A stretch of 13,357 nucleotides of DNA from Oscillospiraceae bacterium (GTDB taxonomy: Bacteria > Bacillota > Clostridia > Oscillospirales > Acutalibacteraceae). Positions within the stretch are counted from its first letter, which is position 1, and every line of letters begins with the position of its first letter. The notes under the pieces were generated by a model. The model had not been told where the DNA came from. It did not search any database and was given only the letters and a program-made list of their open reading frames with translations. The translations under genes were made by a program, and so were the position numbers. The stretch spans positions 1 to 13,357 of the forward strand of contig JAIRUF010000114.1 of assembly GCA_031254555.1 (NCBI GenBank), given 5' to 3'. This document shows, one piece after another, positions 6,541 to 13,106 of this stretch.

Positions 6541-7908
6541 TTGGCATTTGAAGGTCTTTCTGACAGACTGGAAGCCGCGTTTAAACGGCTTAGAAGCAAG
6601 GGTAAGCTTACGCAGGCCGATGTTAAAGAGGCAATGCGTGAGGTAAGGCTTGCGCTTTTAGAGGCTGATGTCAGTTATAAAGTTGCAAAGGATTTTACCA
6701 ATAAGGTGACAGAGCGTGCAATTGGTTCGCAGGTTATGGAGAGTCTTACCCCCGCACAAATGGTGGTAAAAATCGTAAATGAAGAGCTCACACAGCTAAT
6801 GGGCGGCACAAGAACAAGGCTTTCCAGCGCATCTTCTCCGCCAACGGTAGTTATGATGTGCGGGCTTCAGGGTTCAGGTAAAACAACGCACAGTGCTAAA
6901 ATTGCACTTATGCTTAAAAATCAGGGCAACAGGCCGCTGATTGCCGCATGTGATATATACAGGCCCGCGGCCATAAAACAGCTCCAGATTGTCGGAGGTC
7001 AGGCGGGTGTTCCCGTTTTTGAAATGGGGCAGGAAAACCCTGTCATCATAGCCAAAGAGGCTGTAAAACTTGCAAAAGACCAGGGTTATGACTATGTCTT
7101 TTTAGACACGGCCGGCCGTCTTCATGTAGACGAAGAGCTGATGGATGAGCTCAAAAACATAAAGTCAGAGGTAAAGCCCCATGAGATACTTCTTGTAGTT
7201 GACGCTATGACAGGACAGGACGCGGTTAACGCGGCATCTTCATTTAATGAGGCGCTTGGCATTGACGGGCTGATCCTGACAAAGCTGGACGGCGACACAA
7301 GAGGCGGTGCGGCACTCTCGGCAAGGGCCGTTACCGGCAAGCCTATAAAGTTTGTGGGAACAGGCGAAAAGCTTGGAGACCTCGATGTGTTCCATCCGGA
7401 GAGAATGGCCGGCAGGATACTTGGAATGGGAGACGTGCTCTCGCTTATTGAAAAGGCGGAATCCACCATTGACGAGAAGCGTGCAATGGAGATGGAGGAG
7501 AAGCTGCGCAAAAACAAGTTTGATTTGAATGATCTTTTGGACAACTTTAAACAGATGAGAAAAATTGGCTCTATGCAGGAATTGCTTGCAATGATCCCCG
7601 GGCTTGGCAAACAGGCTAAAAATGTCAATGTAGATGAAAAAGAGTTTGACAAGATAGAGGCCATCATACTCTCCATGACAAAGAAGGAGAGGGCGAAACC
7701 GGATATTATAAACCCATCGCGCAAGAAGAGGATAGCGGCGGGGTGCGGGCAAAGGGTAGAGGATGTAAACAAGCTGCTTTCTCAGTACAAGCAGATGCAA
7801 AAGATGTTTAAACAGTTCAGCGGCAAGGGCAGCAAGAACCGCATGAGGAAGATGGGACTCGGCAATATGGATTTTAACAATGTGGATTTAAGCAAGTTTG
7901 GGATGTAA
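6541..7908 (+). CDS. ffh: Signal recognition particle protein Ffh (SRP54)
   Basis: GTPase subunit of the SRP; with the 4.5S/scRNA it binds signal sequences of nascent chains and docks to FtsY at the membrane. The NG domain shows GLQGSGKTT (108-116), DTAGR (189-193) and TKLDG (247-251). The methionine-rich M domain begins near 300, with FKQMRKIGSMQELLAMIPGLG from 336 and the RNA-binding helices around NPSRKKRIAAGCGQRVEDVN (391-410). Residue 402 is Cys where the family usually has Ser. I prefer TTG 6541, giving MAFEGLSDRL, the family's usual N terminus, 455 residues and a 9-base gap from AAGGA (6527-6531). The in-frame ATG 6532 would start directly against that site. FtsY is not in the window. 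Confidence 0.97.
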   Translation: MAFEGLSDRLEAAFKRLRSKGKLTQADVKEAMREVRLALLEADVSYKVAKDFTNKVTERAIGSQVMESLTPAQMVVKIVNEELTQLMGGTRTRLSSASSPPTVVMMCGLQGSGKTTHSAKIALMLKNQGNRPLIAACDIYRPAAIKQLQIVGGQAGVPVFEMGQENPVIIAKEAVKLAKDQGYDYVFLDTAGRLHVDEELMDELKNIKSEVKPHEILLVVDAMTGQDAVNAASSFNEALGIDGLILTKLDGDTRGGAALSARAVTGKPIKFVGTGEKLGDLDVFHPERMAGRILGMGDVLSLIEKAESTIDEKRAMEMEEKLRKNKFDLNDLLDNFKQMRKIGSMQELLAMIPGLGKQAKNVNVDEKEFDKIEAIILSMTKKERAKPDIINPSRKKRIAAGCGQRVEDVNKLLSQYKQMQKMFKQFSGKGSKNRMRKMGLGNMDFNNVDLSKFGM

Positions 7909-8073
7909 ATTTGATCTTAAATTTTTTATAACGCGGCTAAAAACATCACTGCGGCTATTTTTAAGTGTAAAAGCTTAAGCGGCCTTTATTTAAGTAAAAT
8001 GTATAAGCTTCGTTTAAATATTTTATTATGACAAAGACAAAACAATTATTTTGACATTATTGGAGGAATCAAA
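7909..8073 (+). other. ffh-rpsP intergenic leader with repeats
   Basis: This is a 165-base AT-rich gap. It holds a direct repeat GCGGCTA (7933-7939 and 7951-7957), with a related GCGGCC at 7979-7984. An inverted repeat AAGCTTA (7971-7977) / TAAGCTT (8004-8010) overlaps a smaller pairing CTTAA (7974-7978) / TTAAG (7990-7994), so two RNA folds exclude each other. I see no convincing sigma-A promoter and no strong terminator. It may be an S16 mRNA leader, but no known riboswitch or ribosomal-protein leader is recognised. Confidence 0.35.
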
Positions 8074-8319
8074 ATGGCAGTAAAAATCAGGCTTCGGCGT
8101 ATGGGAGCAAAAAAAGCGCCGTTCTACCGCATTGTGGTGGCGGACTCAAGATATCCTAGAGACGGAAGATTTATTGAGGAAATAGGATATTATAATCCCT
8201 TGGAGGATCCTGTGGTACTTAAAGTGGACAACGAAAAGGTTAAAAAATGGATTTCAAACGGAGCACAGCCGACAGATACAGTTAAAGCTCTACTTAAAAA
8301 AAGCGGAGCAATTCAATAA
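8074..8319 (+). CDS. rpsP: 30S ribosomal protein S16
   Basis: Small-subunit protein that stabilises the 16S 5' and central domains during assembly. The 81 residues begin with the family signature [26 protein letters not shown] and continue with the usual [14 protein letters not shown] stretch; the C terminus is of normal length. ATG 8074 follows a strong GGAGGAA (8062-8068). It is 18 bases from khpA, so the two are surely co-transcribed, and the pair ends at the intrinsic terminator near 8600. Placement after ffh is standard for Gram-positive genomes. Confidence 0.98.
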   Translation: MAVKIRLRRMGAKKAPFYRIVVADSRYPRDGRFIEEIGYYNPLEDPVVLKVDNEKVKKWISNGAQPTDTVKALLKKSGAIQ

Positions 8320-8337
8320 TTCGGAGGACCTTAAATA

Positions 8338-8571
8338 ATGAAGGATTTACTAATTTTCATTGCGCAGGGCCTCGTTGATGAACCGGGCTCTGTAACAGTT
8401 GATGTGGACGAACCTAATGAGATGGGGGTAACCGTATATCATCTGCATGTTGCGCCGGATGATATGGGAAGGGTTATCGGCAAGCAGGGGCGTATAGCAA
8501 AGGCGATACGCACTGTTTTGAGGGCAAGTGCAAACCGCAGTAATATGAAAGTAGCCGTTGAAATTGACTGA
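8338..8571 (+). CDS. khpA: KH-domain RNA-binding protein KhpA
   Basis: Small single-KH-domain RNA chaperone (formerly YlqC). In streptococci and other Gram-positives it pairs with KhpB/Jag and affects cell elongation and mRNA regulation. It has 77 residues, typical for the family. The RNA-binding loop is GKQG (48-51) within APDDMGRVIGKQGRIAKAIR, and the N terminus MKDLLIFIAQGLVDEP is characteristic. The start ATG 8338 follows GGAGGA (8323-8328). Position between rpsP and rimM is the usual one; ylqD, present here in Bacillus, is missing. It is the last gene before a strong terminator. Confidence 0.96.
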   Translation: MKDLLIFIAQGLVDEPGSVTVDVDEPNEMGVTVYHLHVAPDDMGRVIGKQGRIAKAIRTVLRASANRSNMKVAVEID

Positions 8572-8599
8572 TTGTGTGTCAGCGGCATTCGGTTAAACT

Positions 8600-8624
8600 A
8601 AGGGCGGGGATACCGCCCTTTTTT
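8600..8624 (+). terminator. Intrinsic terminator after rpsP-khpA
   Basis: AAGGGCGG (8600-8607) pairs perfectly with CCGCCCTT (8613-8620) around GGATA, and a run of six T (8619-8624) overlaps the foot of the stem. This is a textbook rho-independent terminator. It separates rpsP-khpA from rimM-trmD. Confidence 0.93.
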
Positions 8625-8712
8625 ATAGCCATTCTGCCGATTGAAAGTCAGATAGAAAATAAAGCGTGAAGATGAGTCTTACTAAATTATCAGGTGTTGT
8701 TTCGGAGGAAGT

Positions 8713-9228
8713 ATGATTTTGGATTTTCTTGAAATAGGGCAGATAGTGGGGACGCACGGTGTGCAAGGTGAGCTGCGTGTTAATCCGTGGTGTGACAGCC
8801 CGCAGTTTTTTAAAAATTTTAAAACTCTGTACTATGACGCAAAAGGTCAGGTAAGTATAGAGGTTTTATCGGCGCGCGTTCATGGAAACATCGTGCTTTT
8901 AAAACTTGAAGGTGTTGATACAGTTCAAAAAGCGTCGGCATTGAGGGAGAGAATTCTGTTTATCAAAAAATCTGACGCAAAACTGGCTCCGGACGACTTT
9001 TTTATACAGGAACTGATAGGATGCGCCGTAATAGATGCTGACTCAAAAAAAGAATACGGCGAGCTTTGCTATGTAAGCTATACGGGGGCCAATGATGTTT
9101 GGCACATAAAAAAAGATGACAGAGAATATTTAATCCCTGCCATTGCAGACGTTGTGATAAAAACCGATGTGGAGGCCGGAGTTATAGAAATCCGGCCGCT
9201 GAGAGGAATTTTTGACGATGAATATTGA
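8713..9228 (+). CDS. rimM: Ribosome maturation factor RimM
   Basis: Assembly factor for the 30S head that binds S19 and helps 16S rRNA 3'-domain folding. It has 171 residues. The N-terminal RimM beta-barrel carries IGQIVGTHGVQGELRV (about 8-23); the C-terminal PRC-barrel starts near residue 95 (DDFFIQELIGCAVID) and ends with the usual IPAIADVVIKTD and IEIRPLRGIFDDEY. ATG 8713 is preceded by GGAGGAA (8704-8710), a slightly tight spacing; TTG 8719 is a possible alternative start. The gene overlaps trmD by 11 bases, the standard coupling of these two. It lies after a terminator, and I see no clear promoter in the 88 bases between, so read-through or an unrecognised promoter must supply transcription. 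Confidence 0.97.
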   Translation: MILDFLEIGQIVGTHGVQGELRVNPWCDSPQFFKNFKTLYYDAKGQVSIEVLSARVHGNIVLLKLEGVDTVQKASALRERILFIKKSDAKLAPDDFFIQELIGCAVIDADSKKEYGELCYVSYTGANDVWHIKKDDREYLIPAIADVVIKTDVEAGVIEIRPLRGIFDDEY

Positions 9229-9955
9229 AATACTAACATTGTTTCCCGCCCTTTGTGAATCGGTTTTAAATGAAAGTATAATTGGCAGGGCCAGAGAAAA
9301 AAATTTGTTTTCAGTGAATTGCCGAAATATAAGGGATTATACAACGGATAAACATAACAGAGTTGACGATTCACCTTATGGAGGCTCAGGCGGAATGATA
9401 ATGCAGGCTTCCCCGATATATGACTGCTTTATGTCAATTGTTAAAGATTCGGGCATAAGACCGCATTTGATCTATATGTCTCCTGCGGGTAAGACGCTTA
9501 CTCAGTCACGTGCAAAAGAGCTCTCAAAGCTGAATAATATAGCTGTTTTGTGCGGACACTATGAGGGCGTAGACGAAAGGGTGATAGAGGAGATCGTGGA
9601 CGAAGAGATTTCCATAGGCGACTATGTTTTGACAGGAGGAGAACTTCCCGCGTTAGTTCTTATAGACGCAATTGTAAGAATGATTCCGGGTGTGCTGGCA
9701 AGCGATGAAGCGTATGAAAAAGAAAGCCACTATAACTCACTGCTTGAATATCCGCAGTATACCAGGCCGTTTTCATGGAGAGGAAAAGAAGTTCCGGCAG
9801 TTTTGCTTTCAGGGCATCACGCAAACATTGAAAAATGGCAGAGAGAAAAGTCTTTAGAGCGGACTTTAAAAAAAAGGCCGGATATGCTGGGGAAAGCGGA
9901 TTTAACATTTAATGACAATTTATTTTTAAACTCGATGAAAAACAGAGATAAATAA
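9218..9955 (+). CDS. trmD: tRNA (guanine37-N1)-methyltransferase TrmD
   Basis: SPOUT-class enzyme that uses S-adenosylmethionine to make m1G37 next to the anticodon, preventing +1 frameshifting. It has 245 residues. The N terminus MNIEILTLFPAL is typical. Family stretches include DDSPYGGSGGMIMQ, CGHYEGVDERV (112-122) and the trefoil-knot AdoMet loop SIGDYVLTGGELP (132-144), then the LEYPQYTRP and LLSGHHANIEKWQ segments. I chose ATG 9218, inside the rimM end, with GAGAGGAA (9201-9208) 9 bases upstream; a TTG at 9212 would only add two residues. The usual following gene rplS (L19) is not here; an HPr gene comes next after a 237-base gap. No terminator hairpin is seen directly after the stop. 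Confidence 0.97.
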   Translation: MNIEILTLFPALCESVLNESIIGRAREKNLFSVNCRNIRDYTTDKHNRVDDSPYGGSGGMIMQASPIYDCFMSIVKDSGIRPHLIYMSPAGKTLTQSRAKELSKLNNIAVLCGHYEGVDERVIEEIVDEEISIGDYVLTGGELPALVLIDAIVRMIPGVLASDEAYEKESHYNSLLEYPQYTRPFSWRGKEVPAVLLSGHHANIEKWQREKSLERTLKKRPDMLGKADLTFNDNLFLNSMKNRDK

Positions 9956-10116
9956 ATCGCTATAATGCGACAATAAATAGCAAAATATTACAATAAAAAT
10001 TTAGAGATATGACAATAAATCTTTTAAAATATTGGTCAAAACTTACAAAATAAATTAATATCGTCGACATTGATTTTGGTATAGAATACGAATTATTTAT
10101 AAAATTATGTTTGTCG
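9956..10116 (+). other. AT-rich spacer upstream of the HPr promoter
   Basis: No ORF or RNA gene is recognised here. The motif CAATAAA recurs at 9971, 9991 and 10013, that is, at 20- and 22-base steps; two copies extend to GACAATAAAT (9969-9978 and 10011-10020). Spacing of about two helical turns could suit a DNA-binding protein, but the region is very AT-rich and chance is plausible. Confidence 0.3.
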
Positions 10117-10145
10117 TTGACGAGGACAAGTTTTGTGATTATAAT
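10117..10145 (+). promoter_or_regulatory. Sigma-A promoter of the HPr gene
   Basis: TTGACG (10117-10122), a 17-base spacer and TATAAT (10140-10145) give 11 of 12 consensus matches. The start should be near 10152, about 40 bases before the HPr ATG. The -35 lies within an inverted repeat, TTGTC (10111-10115) / GACAA (10125-10129), which could be an operator. Confidence 0.75.
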
Positions 10146-10192
10146 GTTAGCAGGTGTAATAAAAACATTTTTGTGTGGTGGGAGGATAGGCT

Positions 10193-10456
10193 ATGTATGT
10201 AAAAGATGTAAAAGTGCAGAATCAGGTCGGATTACATGCTCGTCCGGCTACGTTTTTTATACAGAAAGCAAATGAATACAAGTCGTCTATTTGGGTTGAA
10301 AAAGATGAGCGCAGGGTCAACGCAAAGAGCCTTTTAGGCGTACTTTCGCTTGGAATTATGGGCGGAACGGACATACGGATTATGGCTGGAGGGTCAGATG
10401 AAGAAGAAGCGGTTGAAGCTTTGATTACGCTGGTGGAATCCGGATTTGCAGAGTGA
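10193..10456 (+). CDS. ptsH: HPr family phosphocarrier protein
   Basis: Small cytosolic phosphocarrier of the PTS: Enzyme I phosphorylates His15 and the phosphate passes to sugar-specific EIIA proteins. In Gram-positives HPr kinase also phosphorylates Ser46, giving the CcpA co-repressor form. It has 87 residues. GLHARPAT places the active His at 15 with Arg17, and NAKSLLGVLSLGI places Ser at 46, so both sites are kept and this is not a Crh-type protein that lacks His15. ATG 10193 follows GGGAGG (10180-10185). It is a single-gene unit with its own promoter and terminator, between trmD and uvrC and away from ptsI. Whether it is the sole HPr for sugar uptake or an extra copy cannot be told from this window. 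Confidence 0.92.
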   Translation: MYVKDVKVQNQVGLHARPATFFIQKANEYKSSIWVEKDERRVNAKSLLGVLSLGIMGGTDIRIMAGGSDEEEAVEALITLVESGFAE

Positions 10457-10470
10457 TTATTGATTGATTG

Positions 10471-10500
10471 GGCACATCGCTTTAGCGGTGTGCCTTTTTT
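10471..10500 (+). terminator. Intrinsic terminator after the HPr gene
   Basis: GGCACATCGC (10471-10480) pairs with GCGGTGTGCC (10485-10494) around TTTA, 10 pairs with one G-T, followed by six T (10495-10500). It lies 14 bases after the HPr stop and closes that unit before uvrC. Confidence 0.95.
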
Positions 10501-10527
10501 CATAAAGACGTATTGGGGGGTGCTGGT

Positions 10528-12357
10528 TTGAGCGATAAAATTGCGCAGCTCAGGAAAAAAGCCATGGGCCTGCCGCAAAGTCCCGGTGTTTATATAATGA
10601 AAAATGCGCAGGGGACAATTATATATATAGGAAAGGCCAAGTCGTTAAAAAATCGGGTAAGTCAGTACTTTGGATCACAGGACAGGCATGATATCAAAGT
10701 GTTAAAAATGGTTTCAAATGTCTATGATTTTGACTATATATTGACAGACTCAGAATTTGAGGCGCTTCTTCTTGAGTGCAGCTTGATAAAACAGCACCAG
10801 CCGAAATATAACATCCTCCTAAAAGATGACAAGGGATATCACTATATACGCATAAGCCGCGATGAGTGGAGGAGGATAACCGCCCAAAAGCAAAAGAGCG
10901 ACGACGGTGCACAATATATAGGACCCTATACAAATGCTTTTACAGTAAAGGAAGCGCTTGACGAGGCCAGGAAAATATTTAAGCTAAGGGACTGTTCTCG
11001 GGAGTTTCCGCGTGACATAGGCAAAGGCAGGCCTTGTCTCAACTATTTTATATCTCAGTGCTCTGCGCCTTGCAGCGGGAAGATAAGTCATAAAGATTAT
11101 GAGGAGTCGGTTGACGACGCAATAAGCTTCCTTAAGGGCGGGAGTGCAAAATCGGTGAAAGAGATGCAGGCCCGAATGAAGGAACTGTCGGATGATATGG
11201 AGTTTGAAAAAGCCGCAAAGTTAAGGGACCGTATAAAGGCTATCAATAAGATGAATCAAAAGCAAAAAGTAATATCCGGAGATTTTAAGGACAGAGACGT
11301 TTTCGCACTGTCCCAGAACAGCGATAACGCGTGTTTTGCGGTTCTAAGATTCAGCGACTTTAAACTTTTTGATTCTCAGGACTTTATTGTGGAGTCGTCG
11401 CAGGATGCTGCAAAACTTCGAACAGACCTTATAAAGCAGTACTATACATTGCACCAGGATATCCCTCCCAGAATAGATTTAGACGGAGATCTTGAGGATT
11501 TGGAACTGCTTCAGCAATGGCTTTCAAAAAAAGTAGGCAGAAAAGTAAGCATAGCAATACCGCAAAGGGGAGAGCAGCTAAGGCTGGTTGAGATGTGCAA
11601 AAAAAATGCACAGGAAAAATTACTGCAAAAAACGGGCAGGACCTTTAAAAATGACAGAGCCCTTTTAGAACTCTCTGAGCTTTTGGGGATCGGCCGAACG
11701 CCTGAATATATAGAATCGTATGACATATCGCACACAGCGGGCAGCTCTGCTGTTGCGGGAATGATTGTATTTAAAGACGGATCTCCGTTCAAGCAGGCCT
11801 ATAAAAGATTTGAAATTAAAGACGCTAAAGGCGGAGACGACATAGCGTCGATGCGTGAAGTTCTAATTAGAAGGTTCAATGAATATAAGCTCAGTACTGA
11901 CTCACAGAACGGATTTGGTAAGCTGCCTGATTTAATTTTGCTGGACGGCGGACGAAATCAGCTTAACGCGGCTCTGGATATTTTAAAACAATTTGAGCTT
12001 GACATCCCTGTGTTCGGGATGGTTAAAGACAGTAAGCACAAGACAAGGGCCATAACCGGAGACGGATATGAGATATCGATAACGTCTAAGCGTCAGGCAT
12101 TTACCCTTGTCTCAAAAATACAGGAGGAAGTGCACCGCTTTGCCATAAAATATCACCATGTTAAGAACAGCGGCAAAATTAAAAACAGCACACTTACTAA
12201 TATAAAAGGTATCGGGCAAAATAAAGCGAACTTGCTTATGAGTCATTTTAAAACCTTAAACGCTGTAAAACAGGCGGATGTTGATAAGCTCGGTTCAATA
12301 AAGGGAATAACGCAGCAAAACGCCAGGGACATATATGAATATTTCCATAATGTATAG
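10528..12357 (+). CDS. uvrC: Excinuclease ABC subunit C
   Basis: Nuclease of nucleotide excision repair; after UvrA/UvrB damage recognition it cuts on both sides of the lesion. It has 609 residues. Domains: GIY-YIG (PGVYIMKN then YIGKAKSLKNRV, 19-44) for the 3' cut; a cysteine set C156-x13-C170-x7-C178-x3-C182 matching the reported iron-sulfur site; the UVR/UvrB-binding helix pair (212-242); the RNase H-like domain for the 5' cut with Asp399 (YDISH) and Asp473 (LLDGG); and helix-hairpin-helix repeats from 556 (IKGIGQNKA, IKGITQQNA). I chose TTG 10528, 7 bases after GGGGGG (10515-10520). The in-frame TTG at 10513 would sit before that site. It follows the HPr terminator closely, with no clear promoter. 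Confidence 0.97.
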   Translation: MSDKIAQLRKKAMGLPQSPGVYIMKNAQGTIIYIGKAKSLKNRVSQYFGSQDRHDIKVLKMVSNVYDFDYILTDSEFEALLLECSLIKQHQPKYNILLKDDKGYHYIRISRDEWRRITAQKQKSDDGAQYIGPYTNAFTVKEALDEARKIFKLRDCSREFPRDIGKGRPCLNYFISQCSAPCSGKISHKDYEESVDDAISFLKGGSAKSVKEMQARMKELSDDMEFEKAAKLRDRIKAINKMNQKQKVISGDFKDRDVFALSQNSDNACFAVLRFSDFKLFDSQDFIVESSQDAAKLRTDLIKQYYTLHQDIPPRIDLDGDLEDLELLQQWLSKKVGRKVSIAIPQRGEQLRLVEMCKKNAQEKLLQKTGRTFKNDRALLELSELLGIGRTPEYIESYDISHTAGSSAVAGMIVFKDGSPFKQAYKRFEIKDAKGGDDIASMREVLIRRFNEYKLSTDSQNGFGKLPDLILLDGGRNQLNAALDILKQFELDIPVFGMVKDSKHKTRAITGDGYEISITSKRQAFTLVSKIQEEVHRFAIKYHHVKNSGKIKNSTLTNIKGIGQNKANLLMSHFKTLNAVKQADVDKLGSIKGITQQNARDIYEYFHNV

Positions 12358-12499
12358 CCGTACCTCTTGAGCACCGGTACATCTTTACAGCCTGTTTTCC
12401 GCCGATTAGCACTAACATTTAAAAATATTCCAGCAAATCTTGAGTATGTTTTCAAGCGGTATGGCTAGAATGACAAATTTACATATTATCAGATTAATG

Positions 12500-12529
12500 T
12501 TGACAGAATCATCTATATAATGAGATAAT
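12500..12529 (+). promoter_or_regulatory. Probable sigma-A promoter of rsmD-coaD
   Basis: TTGACA (12500-12505), an 18-base spacer and GATAAT (12524-12529) form a plausible promoter, with start near 12536 and a leader of about 25 bases before rsmD. A TATAAT at 12516-12521 is only 10 bases from the -35 and cannot pair with it. The rest of the 204-base gap after uvrC shows only weak hairpins. Confidence 0.6.
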
Positions 12530-12561
12530 AACAAAGATAAATTATAGAGGAAGTTTTACAA

Positions 12562-13104
12562 ATGAGAGTTATAACAGGTGCCGCTAAAGGCAGGAAGATA
12601 TTAACCCTTGACGGTGAAGATGTGAGGCCAACCGGTGAGAGAGTGAAAGAGGCACTGTTTAGCATCATTCAGTTTGACTTGGAGGGCAGAAGCGTTTTAG
12701 ACCTTTTTGCAGGCTCTGGCCAGCTTGGTATAGAGGCTTTGAGCAGAGGGGCAAAAAGCGCCGTGTTTGTGGATCAAAATAAAAAAGCGGTTGAGGCTAT
12801 AAAAAATAATCTAACGTCAACTCAGCTTGAAAAAAATTCAATAGTAAAAAATATGGACAGTCTCTCTTTTTTGATGGCGACCAAAGATGTGTTTGACCTT
12901 GCCTTTTTGGATCCGCCTTTTAACACGGATTTACTGGCAAAAGCGCTTCCGCTTTTGTCTGAGAGAATGGCGGCCGGAAGTATAGCGGTATGCGAGCATC
13001 CAAAAGAGATGAGTCTGCCGGATAAAGCCGGGAATTTGAAATGCGACAAGGAATATATTTACGGCAGAACCAAGCTTACCATTTATAGATGGGAAGAGGT
13101 GTGA
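12562..13104 (+). CDS. rsmD: 16S rRNA (guanine966-N2)-methyltransferase RsmD
   Basis: Rossmann-fold methyltransferase that makes m2G966 of 16S rRNA in assembling 30S subunits, using S-adenosylmethionine. It has 180 residues, normal length. Motifs are MRVITGAAKGRKI at the N terminus, RPTGERVKEALFSI (22-35), the AdoMet-binding VLDLFAGSGQLGIEALSRGA (45-64) and the catalytic DPPF (117-120). ATG 12562 follows GAGGAAG (12547-12553). It lies two bases before the coaD start, the very common rsmD-coaD pair, so the two are co-transcribed from the promoter upstream. No odd residue is seen. Confidence 0.97.
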   Translation: MRVITGAAKGRKILTLDGEDVRPTGERVKEALFSIIQFDLEGRSVLDLFAGSGQLGIEALSRGAKSAVFVDQNKKAVEAIKNNLTSTQLEKNSIVKNMDSLSFLMATKDVFDLAFLDPPFNTDLLAKALPLLSERMAAGSIAVCEHPKEMSLPDKAGNLKCDKEYIYGRTKLTIYRWEEV

Positions 13105-13106
13105 TT

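Noticed and set aside
7122..7772. 216-codon and 186-codon open frames on the - strand inside ffh
   Set aside because: Both are antisense to strongly conserved Ffh coding sequence, with low-complexity products and no ribosome site; shadows.
8051..8056. TTGACA just upstream of rpsP
   Set aside because: It is only 17 bases before the rpsP ATG, overlapping the ribosome site region, so no -10 and leader could fit.
7909..8073. SRP RNA (scRNA) gene near ffh
   Set aside because: The conserved SRP RNA loop sequences are not present here or in the other gaps.
9956..10192. Riboswitch or CRISPR-like repeats in the gap before the HPr gene
   Set aside because: The short CAATAAA copies are far too brief and close together for CRISPR, and no riboswitch core is recognised.
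12360..12380. GTACC/GGTAC hairpin after uvrC as terminator
   Set aside because: Only 5 pairs with an 11-base loop and no T-run follows.
12243..12455. 70-codon - strand ORF covering the uvrC end and the following gap
   Set aside because: Half is antisense to the UvrC HhH domain, there is no family resemblance and no good ribosome site.
12516..12521. TATAAT upstream of rsmD as the -10 partner of TTGACA at 12500
   Set aside because: The spacer is 10 bases, too short; GATAAT at 12524-12529 gives 18 bases instead.
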